39,445 nucleotides of DNA from an uncultured Planctomycetales bacterium (GTDB lineage Bacteria > Planctomycetota > Planctomycetia > Pirellulales > Thermoguttaceae), in the NCBI GenBank assembly GCA_946541595.1, contig CAMNJU010000006.1:1-39445 (forward strand), read 5' to 3'. Position numbers and translations under genes: made by a program. The notes under the pieces were generated by a model. The model was given only the letters and a program-made list of their open reading frames with translations. It was not told the DNA's origin and ran no database searches. This document shows positions 19,077 to 28,300 of this stretch, one piece after another (within the stretch, counting starts at the first letter, position 1; the number at the start of each line of letters is the position of its first letter).

Positions 19077-20267
19077 CTACTCCCTCTCATGGACGAAGCG
19101 AATGAATTCGTCGACCTCTTCTTTTGTATCGACCCGAACGGTGTACATCTGCCTTCCCATCGTTTCATGCATCATTTCCGGCATTTCCTCGCACATTTTC
19201 ATAACGGCGCCGTATCGGTCTAAAATCTCTTCGTGAGTGTGCGCGTAACGTTTGCCGTCTTTTCTGCTTGCGTAAGCGCAATAGTAGTTTTGGCGCGGCC
19301 TGTCGTCCTTCCAGACGCCGTTGACGACCATTTCCGCCCAAATCTGATAGACGTCGACGCTGTGCGCGAAATTCATCATGTCGGGGGTGTAGCCTCCCGC
19401 CGGACGCATATTGACTTCCAGCGCGACAAAGTCGCCGACGTCGGCAAGGTTCTTTTTGGGCTGCGTAAGCCTGAAAAATTCAAGGTGAATAAACCGATTG
19501 AACGCATTGAACGCTTTCGCCGTCCGCCTCCCTAATTCGTACAGCTTGGGAAGGTCGTCTCTGTTTACGTAATACGCCAAATCCAAACCTTTATTGACGA
19601 TATCCGCGATCGAGGGCGGCCAAACGGTCGACGACTCGAAGAGAGGCGTCGCGTTTGCGTCGGTAATGGCGTCGTACGAATAGACGTCGCCCGTAATAAA
19701 CTCTTCACAGACGTACGGTTCGTCCGGCTTCTCTTTGAAAAACCGCCGAACGTCGTCCAGCGATTCCAGTTTGTACGTATGCGCCGCGCCCACGCCTTTT
19801 TCCGGCTTGGCGATTGCGGGAAAACCGACGGCCTCGAGAAACGCCGCCGTTTGCTCCCAGTTCTCCACTTTGGCGCATCGCGCCGTCGGAACGTTCGCCT
19901 GGGCGTATTTGATCTTCATTTCCGCCTTGCTTTTAAAGAAGCGGACTTCGTCCGGCTGGACGCCCGTCTTTATGTTAAAGTCTTGACGGAGCCGCGCGTC
20001 CTGCTCGAGCCAGTATTCGTTGTTCGACTCGATCCAGTGAATTCTGCCGTACTTCGACGCGAAGAAGGCGACGGCGCGCCGCATCTCTTCGTAGGATTCC
20101 ATATTCGGCAGATAGTAGTATTCGTCGAGCGAACGCGTAACTTCCGGGGCGAGCGAGTCGTAAGGCGCGTCTCCGATTCCCAATACGCGAACGCCCATTT
20201 TCTTTAAACGGTCGCAAAAGTTCCAATAGGTTCTAGGGAAATGTGGGGAAACGACAATGAAATTCAT
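19077..20267 (-). CDS. ATP-grasp carboxylate-amine ligase A (copy 2)
   Basis: Translation identical to 13045..14235. Confidence 0.88.
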   Translation of the reverse strand: MNFIVVSPHFPRTYWNFCDRLKKMGVRVLGIGDAPYDSLAPEVTRSLDEYYYLPNMESYEEMRRAVAFFASKYGRIHWIESNNEYWLEQDARLRQDFNIKTGVQPDEVRFFKSKAEMKIKYAQANVPTARCAKVENWEQTAAFLEAVGFPAIAKPEKGVGAAHTYKLESLDDVRRFFKEKPDEPYVCEEFITGDVYSYDAITDANATPLFESSTVWPPSIADIVNKGLDLAYYVNRDDLPKLYELGRRTAKAFNAFNRFIHLEFFRLTQPKKNLADVGDFVALEVNMRPAGGYTPDMMNFAHSVDVYQIWAEMVVNGVWKDDRPRQNYYCAYASRKDGKRYAHTHEEILDRYGAVMKMCEEMPEMMHETMGRQMYTVRVDTKEEVDEFIRFVHERE

Positions 20268-20283
20268 AATACCGTTCTCTCAG

Positions 20284-21060
20284 TTAGAGTTCCGCGAAGT
20301 CCATGTACAGGTACTTTGTTTTCGCCGCGTCGTCGACGTACTGAGCGCCGTGATTCGTGCCCGCGGCGACGAATTCGCCCTCCTGATACGCGGTAAGCGT
20401 TGTAAATTCGACCGGATTCCACTTTTCTTCGTCGAGCGGCACGGTCGAAAAGAACGCCGAATCGCCGTCCTGCCGAACGAACAGACTGTTTTTGTAGTTC
20501 GTGTGGACGTAAAAGAGTTCGCCGTCGTGGATAATCAGATTCAGCTTGTTGTTCGGCGCCAGTTCGCAAACGATCGAGTTTACGGTTTCGAAGCGTTCTT
20601 CACGTCTGAGTATTCTGCGCTGGCCGTCCTGCTGGGCGTTAATTTTATCTACCAGGTAGAACAGAATTCTCTCGCTGTCCGTGAATCCCTCCTGAACGCG
20701 GACGTACTTGTCTAAAACAGGCGCTTCGAAGATCGTTCCGTTATGAATGAGCGTCCATGCGCGTCCGGAATTGTCGCGCCGCACGAAAGGATGGCAGTTT
20801 TCATAGTCCATATTGCCTCGCGTTGCCAGCCGCAAATGGGCCATCATTCCGCGCGTTACGATCGGCCGGCGGATTCTTTCGCGTAAATATCTGCTTTTAA
20901 ACGCCGGCTGAGGTTCCTTTTCCAAATTGACCGAATCGCCCCCGTCAAAGAGCGCAAGCCCCCATCCGTTGGGCATGTCGATACTGTGCGACATAAATCT
21001 TTTCAAAATGTCGTTGACTCGAATCGGCGTTTTACTTGAGATTGCCAGCAGTTCGCACAT
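20284..21060 (-). CDS. Class II glutamine amidotransferase (copy 2)
   Basis: Translation identical to 14252..15028; overlaps the 3' end of the GshA-like gene by 29 nt. Confidence 0.88.
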   Translation of the reverse strand: MCELLAISSKTPIRVNDILKRFMSHSIDMPNGWGLALFDGGDSVNLEKEPQPAFKSRYLRERIRRPIVTRGMMAHLRLATRGNMDYENCHPFVRRDNSGRAWTLIHNGTIFEAPVLDKYVRVQEGFTDSERILFYLVDKINAQQDGQRRILRREERFETVNSIVCELAPNNKLNLIIHDGELFYVHTNYKNSLFVRQDGDSAFFSTVPLDEEKWNPVEFTTLTAYQEGEFVAAGTNHGAQYVDDAAKTKYLYMDFAEL

Positions 21061-22336
21061 TTAACAGTTCCTCCTGTCGTTCTTTTGCTAACCGAATTCC
21101 TTTTCCCACATAATTATCCGCGTATTCGTTCCGTATAATCCATGCGTAACGGCAGTCCGGGTCGACAAATTTCTCAGCTTCAAAATCGAGAATATCCCTG
21201 ATTTCAGGCGGAAAATCTCTGTAGAAGTTTTTCATGGCGATAATCATTTTCAGGGCCGCGTCCTCGACCGATTCAAATATCTTGTTCGGGGCGCCGACGT
21301 TGACCATGCGAAGGTCGTATCGCGCCGCGTTTTTGAAGTTCTGAACCGCCTGAACTTGATCGCGAACGGTCAGTTTGGGACGCGACATACTCAGCAGCCA
21401 TACCATGAGCAGCTGCGCGAAGATTAAGTCTTTCTTATTGACTCCGGAAGGTTCAAGCGGGTTTAAGTCGAACATTCTCAGCTCAATATGATTGACGCCC
21501 TCTTCGCGCAGCGTCTGCAGGAGGTTCTGTCCTCTCGGTTTGAGACGGATCGGATAGTACAGTTCCGTCGGGGCCGCGAGGAGCTGTTCGTCGACGTAGC
21601 GCTGAATGCTGTCGGCGTACGTGTCGACGCTGTCGTAGTTAAAAACGGGCGTAAAGTAGTTCCAGTATCCCAGTTCTCCGCAGCGCAGGCTCGCAAATCC
21701 GCTAAAGGTTGTGCGCCCCATAACGCCCTCTTCAACGTAACTCGAATCGAAGAGCGGACTTGCCGCGGTTATCGCCGTAAGTATCCATCCGTAAGCGGCG
21801 AGCTGTTCCGCGAGCGTCAGGTAGAGTCTGTTTTTGTACTCTTGGAAATCTGTTTCGTTTCCCGCTTCAAAATCGGCGCGCAGAAGCTCGTCTGAGAACG
21901 AGTAGTTCACGTGAATTCCGCACAGCGCCATTTTGTACTTTCCGTACCGTCTGGACAGATATTCGCGATAACTCGTTTTGGGGGAAAGAACGCCGGTAAA
22001 GGACGCCGTCGGCACGTCGTCTTCGTCTTCGATAAAGGGCGGATTCGAGAATTGCCAAAGGAGTTCCGGTTCAGGGAGCCGCGCAACCGTTTCGTTGACT
22101 TTGCGCGTATACCGGAGCAGCGCGTCGACCGCGCCGTCTGCGGAATCGTAGACCGACGTGTTGATTTCAGTCTGGTTCTCGCAAAAATCGCGGACGATAT
22201 GCGTTTCGCTCAGCGGAAACGGATGCGGCGTATGAGAGAACGACCCGTTGCGAAGGACGCGCAGCGACTCTTTTTCCAAGCCGAAGTTTCCTTGCAGCAG
22301 CAGACGTTTAACTCTTTTATCGTCGATATGAAGCAT
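21032..22336 (-). CDS. Glutamate-cysteine ligase (GshA-type) (copy 2)
   Basis: Translation identical to 15000..16304. Confidence 0.85.
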   Translation of the reverse strand: MLHIDDKRVKRLLLQGNFGLEKESLRVLRNGSFSHTPHPFPLSETHIVRDFCENQTEINTSVYDSADGAVDALLRYTRKVNETVARLPEPELLWQFSNPPFIEDEDDVPTASFTGVLSPKTSYREYLSRRYGKYKMALCGIHVNYSFSDELLRADFEAGNETDFQEYKNRLYLTLAEQLAAYGWILTAITAASPLFDSSYVEEGVMGRTTFSGFASLRCGELGYWNYFTPVFNYDSVDTYADSIQRYVDEQLLAAPTELYYPIRLKPRGQNLLQTLREEGVNHIELRMFDLNPLEPSGVNKKDLIFAQLLMVWLLSMSRPKLTVRDQVQAVQNFKNAARYDLRMVNVGAPNKIFESVEDAALKMIIAMKNFYRDFPPEIRDILDFEAEKFVDPDCRYAWIIRNEYADNYVGKGIRLAKERQEELLNVRTAGNLK

Positions 22337-22351
22337 AAGTCTTGATCCCTG

Positions 22352-23098
22352 TTATTGAAGGCCGAGCAGCCAAGGGAGGAAATACCGGATTTGTTTGCGC
22401 CACCATGGCCAGTCATGATTGACGTCGTATCCCCAAAAATCGACCCATGCATGGATTCCTTTTTTCTGAAAGACGTCGCGCAGGATAGCGGCCGTTCTTC
22501 TCCCTTCGTCTTCCCACGCGCCCTGACCGACGCAAATAGCGATTTTGCGCTGGTTATACAGCTTGACGTATGGGTGGTCCTCCGGCATGTTTGCCAGAAA
22601 ATGAACGGGCGAATTATCGTAAAGAACGCCGTTGAGCCAGTTTCCCCAAAAATAGGCTGCGTCGTAGCATCCGGAACATCCCAAGACGCCGCCGAACAAA
22701 TCTGGCCGCCGCAGAAAGACGATCGCCGCGTGCGTCGCTCCCAAGCTGAAGCCCGTCGTTATGGGTATCCCTTGCTCGCCGTTGATTCCTTTAATGAACG
22801 GGAGCGCCTCGTCGACTATATAGCGGTAATAATTTTCCTGAACGTTCGCTCGGCGCTCTTTATCCCCCGTCTTGTCGGACCAGCTTTCGGCGTCGACCGT
22901 ATCTACGCTGAATAATTGAATTACGCCCTGTTCGATGTAATCGGAAAGGGTCTCCTGCATATGAAAGCTTTCCCAATTGTCGCACATGCCGTCCTGGCAT
23001 GGGAACGCGATCAGGGGCGTTCCGGCATGTCCGTGCGTGAGAATATTCATGTTTCTTGCGAGCCGTTCGCTGTAGTGGGTGTGAAGTTCTCTTTTCAT
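22352..23098 (-). CDS. Alpha/beta-hydrolase esterase (copy 2)
   Basis: Identical to copy 1; start MKRELHTHYSERLARNMNILTHG at 23098 gives an ATGA overlap with ligase B. Confidence 0.82.
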   Translation of the reverse strand: MKRELHTHYSERLARNMNILTHGHAGTPLIAFPCQDGMCDNWESFHMQETLSDYIEQGVIQLFSVDTVDAESWSDKTGDKERRANVQENYYRYIVDEALPFIKGINGEQGIPITTGFSLGATHAAIVFLRRPDLFGGVLGCSGCYDAAYFWGNWLNGVLYDNSPVHFLANMPEDHPYVKLYNQRKIAICVGQGAWEDEGRRTAAILRDVFQKKGIHAWVDFWGYDVNHDWPWWRKQIRYFLPWLLGLQ

Positions 23099-24291
23099 AC
23101 CGACGCCTTTCGTTGCAAAATATCGCGAACCTGTTCGTTTCTTTCCTCGAGCGAATCCGCCCTGAGCAGCCACGCGTGGTTTCCCATTTCGTTCGCAAGG
23201 GCCGGAGCGACGTCGAATTCTTCAACGACGTTTGCCCCCCACCGCGCTCGAATTTCTTCCTCGCTTTTCGCGTAGCCGATCGAATCTTTTCTTCCGACGT
23301 GCGTTATATAGCGTTTGAATTCGCCGCTCATGAAACGTTTATCGTAGATAAGGCTGTCCGCCCAAATCGTGTAAACGTCTGTGTCGTACGCGTAATTCAT
23401 CTTGTCGGGTATGCGTCCGCCCGGCGCGCGCATATTGACTTCGAGGCCGAGGAGCGTTCCTTTTTTGCCGAGTCCCTCTTTGTCCCGATCCAGCCGGAAG
23501 AATTCGAAGTGGAAAAAGATATTTCTCGTGTCGAACTGCTTTAATATCTGTTTTCCCGCTTCTTCGAGATCGGGCGTCGGAGCCTGGCAGTAGCTTACGA
23601 CGTCCTCGCCGTTATTGACTGCGTCCATGAGACTGACCGGAACAATCTGGCTCGCCGCGAATAGGACGTTGCGGTCCGAGTCGGTAATTCCGTCAAAGGT
23701 TTCGACGTGGCCCGGAACGTATTCTTCCTCAATGAACTGCACGTTGGGGTCGCGCTTTTCCCAGACGATTTCCAATTCGACGCTGTTGTCGGCCCTGCCT
23801 GTATTCGAAGCGCCGACTCCCTTGTCGGGCTTTAAGACGACCGGATACCCGACGTCTCTCGCGAAAATTAACGCGTCCTCAAGCGACTGGGGCAGAGTCC
23901 ACCGCGCCGTCGGTATGCCCGCGTCCTGATAGGCCTTTTTCATGAGCGATTTATGGGTCATGCGTTCCGTTTCGGCCGTCTTCGGACCCGTCGTTATATT
24001 GAAATCTTCGCGGATATGCGCGTCTAAGTCAAGCCAATATTCGTTTTCACTTTCGATATAGTCGATTTTGCCGTAATGGAAAATGTAATCGGCGACCGCG
24101 CGGTAAACGGCGTCGTAATCGTGAAGATCGCCGATAAACCTGTATTCTGTCAGCGAGTTCCGGCATGGAGCGCCAATCGCGTCCCAAGGCGCGTCGCCGA
24201 TCCCCAATACGTTTACTCCGCGTTCTTTAAGCCGCGCGCAAAAATTGAAGAAGTGACTGGGAAAATGAGGCGAAATAAAAATTACGTTCAT
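23095..24291 (-). CDS. ATP-grasp carboxylate-amine ligase B (copy 2)
   Basis: Translation identical to 17063..18259; SD AAGGAGAGGCACATG. Confidence 0.88.
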   Translation of the reverse strand: MNVIFISPHFPSHFFNFCARLKERGVNVLGIGDAPWDAIGAPCRNSLTEYRFIGDLHDYDAVYRAVADYIFHYGKIDYIESENEYWLDLDAHIREDFNITTGPKTAETERMTHKSLMKKAYQDAGIPTARWTLPQSLEDALIFARDVGYPVVLKPDKGVGASNTGRADNSVELEIVWEKRDPNVQFIEEEYVPGHVETFDGITDSDRNVLFAASQIVPVSLMDAVNNGEDVVSYCQAPTPDLEEAGKQILKQFDTRNIFFHFEFFRLDRDKEGLGKKGTLLGLEVNMRAPGGRIPDKMNYAYDTDVYTIWADSLIYDKRFMSGEFKRYITHVGRKDSIGYAKSEEEIRARWGANVVEEFDVAPALANEMGNHAWLLRADSLEERNEQVRDILQRKASV

Positions 24292-24390
24292 GTGCCTCTC
24301 CTTTCCTTAAGTTTGAACGGCAGGACCGTCTGGGGCGCGGAAAGCGTCTTTCGGTTGAACCGTTCGATATTTGGGGCGTTCAAAACGCGC

Positions 24391-24422
24391 AAAAAAAAAT
24401 CGGAATCTCTCGATCCCGATTT
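24391..24422 (-). terminator. Leader (attenuator) terminator upstream of operon copy 2
   Basis: Minus strand AAATCGGGATC-GAGA-GATTCCGATTTTTTTTT; GNRA-type tetraloop and U-tract, ~100 nt before the first gene. Confidence 0.78.
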
Positions 24423-24474
24423 CAAGCGCGCCGTACTGGGCCGCCGCCGTCAAAATGAACGAACAAAGCGGCGC

Positions 24475-24576
24475 TTATGTCTCGACGGATAAGTCGGGAT
24501 ACTCCCTCCGTCGAGAACAACAGCGCATGTCCATAAGCGAGCGGCTCTCTTGTTGAAGTGTAATCGACGCCATCAT
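24475..24576 (-). CDS. Putative Cys-Cys leader peptide, operon copy 2 (33 aa)
   Basis: SD GTGGAGGCCCA then ATGATG; peptide MMASITLQQESRSLMDMRCCSRRREYPDLSVET*; tandem TGT TGT directly precedes a 10-bp hairpin. Confidence 0.58.
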   Translation of the reverse strand: MMASITLQQESRSLMDMRCCSRRREYPDLSVET

Positions 24577-24604
24577 TGGGCCTCCACGATTGTGATTGGC
24601 GCAC

Positions 24605-24632
24605 AATATATCCTATAAACCTACTATGTCAA
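24605..24632 (-). promoter_or_regulatory. Sigma70-like promoter of operon copy 2
   Basis: Minus strand TTGACA (24627-24632), 16-nt spacer, TATATT (24605-24610). Confidence 0.62.
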
Positions 24633-24648
24633 TAGGAATAAAAAAGAA

Positions 24649-24669
24649 AATTTAAAAAATTTTTAAATT
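24649..24669. promoter_or_regulatory. 21-bp AT palindrome between divergent operon and Rrf2 promoters
   Basis: AATTTAAAAA-A-TTTTTAAATT, perfect 10-bp arms; also present at 18617-18637. Confidence 0.45.
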
Positions 24670-24778
24670 CAAACCGCGCCTTTTCATACGCAAGTCGCCG
24701 CGCATATATTTCCTGAGAAATAAAAAAATGCTTTTCTACGGGAAAAATAGGTTTATAATAAAGGCACAGGAGGCTTCT

Positions 24779-25270
24779 ATGATTTCTACAAAAGGCAGAT
24801 ACGCGCTGCGCGTTATGATCGATTTGGCGGAGCAGGATTCGGGCGATTTCGTTCCCCTTACGGAAATTGCGTCGCGCCAGCAGATATCGCTCAAGTATCT
24901 TGAGATTATTCTGAAGATACTCGTCAAAAAGAAGCTGCTCAAAGGGCGGCGGGGAAAGGGGGGCGGCTATAAGCTTACCCGCGCGCCGGAAGAGTATAAC
25001 GTATGCGAGATTCTCGAATTGACGGAGGGCTCGCTGGCGGCCGTCGCATGCTTGGAGCCCGACGCTGACGAGTGTCCCCGAAGGAGCGTGTGCCGAACGT
25101 TCAATATGTGGGCTCAGTTCGACAGGCTGGTCCATAAGTTTTTCGAGAATATCTCTCTGGCGGAACTCATGGTCGAACCGGAAGCGCAGCTTGCGAATCT
25201 CGAAGCGCTTTCCTCCGTCGCGCTGTGCTCCGTTCAACCGAAAGAACGCAAATCCAAGAGCTCGAACTGA
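24779..25270 (+). CDS. Intact Rrf2-family transcriptional regulator
   Basis: MISTKGRYALRVMIDLAEQ...ISLKYLEIILKILVKKKLLKGRRGKGGGYKLTRAPEEYNVCEILELTEG...CLEPDADECPRRSVCRTFNMW; three-Cys cluster; AGGAGG SD and TATAAT upstream. Confidence 0.93.
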   Translation: MISTKGRYALRVMIDLAEQDSGDFVPLTEIASRQQISLKYLEIILKILVKKKLLKGRRGKGGGYKLTRAPEEYNVCEILELTEGSLAAVACLEPDADECPRRSVCRTFNMWAQFDRLVHKFFENISLAELMVEPEAQLANLEALSSVALCSVQPKERKSKSSN

Positions 25271-25296
25271 CGTATTCTTTTCCGCGCATAATAAAC

Positions 25297-25327
25297 GAGG
25301 CGCGTTCGGCATGACCGAGCGCGCCTC
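25297..25327. terminator. Bidirectional-type hairpin between Rrf2 gene and GH2 gene
   Basis: gaggcgcgttcgg-catga-ccgagcgcgcctc. Confidence 0.6.
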
Positions 25328-25357
25328 TTCGCGTTTTAAAACGGAGCTAATCGGCCG

Positions 25358-28300
25358 CTATTGGGCGTCGACCGTTTTCTGTTCCCACAATCCGGAATAA
25401 TGGGCGACGTGGAACCAGCGCAAACTCCCTTCGCCCAGCGATTTTACGGCGAACGTCGGACTTGCGCCGCTTTCGAGCAGAGCGTTGTCGACGGTCAGAT
25501 AGAATACGCCGAAGAAATCAGGGCCGGGCTGTTCAACGCGCCCAATCTGGAATTTCAGGGCAAGCTTTCCGTCTTCGGACCGCCATTCGACTTCGTCGCC
25601 GACTTTCGAGTTTTCGGCGGGCAAATCGAATTTCACGGCCGCTTTGCCGTTGACGCTCAGTTCAAAGCCGTCTGTTTTCGGCTCCGACCAGTAGCCGAGC
25701 GCTCCGACGAACGCGAAGGTCGTTTTTCCGTCGCCAAGCTCGCCGACGGGCCGGCCTTGCCAAACGACTTCCGCTTCTTTCGACTTCTGCCGGCAGTTCA
25801 TTTCAACGGAGCTTTCTTCGTACAGCGTCATCCACGGCATGAAGTCTGAAAGATTCGTTTTTACCGGCTTTTGGAATCCCCAAACGACGCCCTGCGGAAC
25901 CGTAAAGAACGTCGCGCGAAAGGAAGTCGAGCGCGTCTTAGGATCGAACGCGGGACTCGCGACGTAGTCGAGCAGGGAATCGAGGAGCGCGGTCGCTTCC
26001 GGCGTTCCCTGCGTCAGATCGAGCGCGTACGACGCGAGCAGTTTTCCTTTTCCTAAAACGGTTTGGCCAAGATAGAGGTAATAGGAATCGCGTCCTTCGC
26101 CGACGGCGAGCGGCTCAAATTCGCTTCCGATCGGTTTGCTCGCCAAGTCGGGCGCGCCGGTACGGACGAGCCGGAACCATAACTCGGTCATTTCAGGCGA
26201 ATTGGGAAATTCCGCGAACGCGGGCGAGTCGGCGAACGCCGTGCCGACCTGCGTGCCGAGCGCCCACCAGCCGAGGCTCACGTTGGGGGTAGGGGACGGC
26301 TGCGCGATCGCGAAGACGCGTCTGCCGGCCGCAAGACCTGCGTAATAGGCCTCTTCGTTCGGATCAACGATCCAGATTTTGCCGTCGTTCGGATCGGCGG
26401 CCGCGGGGTCGTCTGGAATCGGTTCGACGCCGTCGTAGAGTTTGGCGAACGCGTCGCGCCACGCTCTCGAGACGGCGAATCCGTCGAGCGAGCGCTTGGC
26501 GCGTTTCGGGAAGAGCCAGTAATCCCAACTGTTGACCGCGTCGGAACCTTCGACGGAAACGGCAAGTTCCGCCGCGATCGGCTTGGAGGCGGCTCCTTCC
26601 GGAATCGCGATTTCGCACGCGCCTACAGCGCCTGCGAAGCCCGGCTCAATGGCGTCGAACGGGAGCGTCCCTTCAAGAATCGTTTCGCCCGTCGCTTTAT
26701 CGCGCAGCGACCACGAGAGGTTGCCCGCGGGAATCGCGTTCGCGTCGTAGTGCGAGATCTTAAATTCCGCGTTGAACTTGGAGCCCGCGACGAGTATCGG
26801 GGCGGGAAGATCGGTCGTTACGAGGAGCGCGGTCGGGCCGTTAAAGCGGTAGAACGTCTTGGGCGCGTTTCCGTTCGGACGCGGTTCCCAGAAGGGATTG
26901 AGATATCCCTGCGCGGCGACGCACGAACCTTGCGGAATCGAGGCGTCGACGAGCGACCAGAAGAGGTATCCGTCGCACTTGGGATCGAGGCGCGCCGATT
27001 CCAGCCCGCGTTTCTGATAGATCGCCTGCAATTTCTCAGACGCGGCGATACACGCGGCGCCCCAGTTTTCATCCAGCCCTACGTCGTTGAGCTTTTTGAG
27101 CCACGCCGCTACGCTCACGGGCGCTTTGCGCACGCCGGTAAAGCGCGGTTCGTAACGCGGATCCATTTTGATCGCGAGATTAAGGTATTCGTGCGCGATG
27201 AACGGAACGGTCAGGTCGTCGTGCGCGCCCGGCGTCCACGGATTGATAATGGAGCCTCCGCTTGAGCCGTTTGTGGTAAAGTCGGAGGCGCCGGGCTTAT
27301 TGCCCATGCCTCCGTCCTGATGAATTACGAGCCGGTCGGGATCGTAGGCCTTAACCCAAGAGTAGAGCTCTTTATCGAGCGGCGAACCGAGGTAGCCTTC
27401 GTTTCCGTAAGAATATGTGGCGAACGAGACGTAGCGGCGGCACGTGCGGAAGAGCTCGTACATATCCCGCTTGGGATTAAACGGGAAGCCTTCGCAGGTT
27501 ACGTCGTGATAATAGGGCGTTTCGGGCTGCAGCAGTATCCCTTTTTCGTCGGCGCTTTCGAAGTATTCGGGGAGCGGACAGTGGGTATGGAACCGCATGT
27601 AGTTGAATCCGGCGTCCTTATAGGTCGTCATGTGCGCGCGGAATCGGTCGCGGTCGGCCGGCTCGATGAGATTGATCTGATCGTAGTTGTGGTCGCCCCC
27701 TCCGCGGAGGAAATAGGGCTTGCCGTTGAGAACGAATTTGTCGCCTTCGACTTTAAGTTCGCGCACGCCAAAACGTTCCGTCCAGCCGTGAATCGCCTTT
27801 CCGGACGCGTCTTTGAGAACGACGTCGGCAATATAGAGGTTCGGAGTTTCGGGCGTCCACAGTTTGCAGTTCTCAATTGGGACGCTGACGCGGAACGGTT
27901 TGGGGAGTCCGAATTCGCCCTTGGAGAGTTCGCCGGGAATCTCCGCTTTTCCGACCGGTTCGCCCGCGGGCGTTTTAATTGTAACTTCAATTGATTTGAC
28001 AAGTTCGGGGGCGCCAAGCTCAGACGAGAATTTCACGCCGTTCTTTTGCAGGACGGCGAACTGATCGCGGTCGTTCGGGGAGAGCTCGTCGTCGTAGAGC
28101 GGATACGGCTTGCCGTCGCTTCCGGTCGTCTTGACGTAAACGCGCACGTCCGCGGAACGCGTTTCGAAGTCGCCGCGCGCCCAGACGTCGTCGACGTACG
28201 TGTCGGGCGTCGCTTCGAGCTCGACGTCGCGGAAGAATCCGCCGAATTTTTCGTTAACCGCGGTAAGTCCAAGGCGGGAAGGGACGTCGTTTCGTACGAG

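Larger units (their letters stand above)
18784..24852. repeat. Tandem direct repeat unit, copy 2 (aligned to 12752-18820)
   Basis: Offset 6032; boundaries set by the first/last discriminating bases inside the Rrf2 copies. Confidence 0.93.

Noticed and set aside
24422-24604. 60-aa minus-strand ORF (MRQSQSWRPNDGV...) in the operon leader
   Set aside because: Different frame from the SD-preceded Cys-Cys leader ORF; its start lies upstream of the likely transcription start.
12716-25270. CRISPR array or composite transposon explanation for the large repeat
   Set aside because: No short spaced repeats, transposase or IS ends found; Rrf2-mediated homologous recombination explains the junctions.
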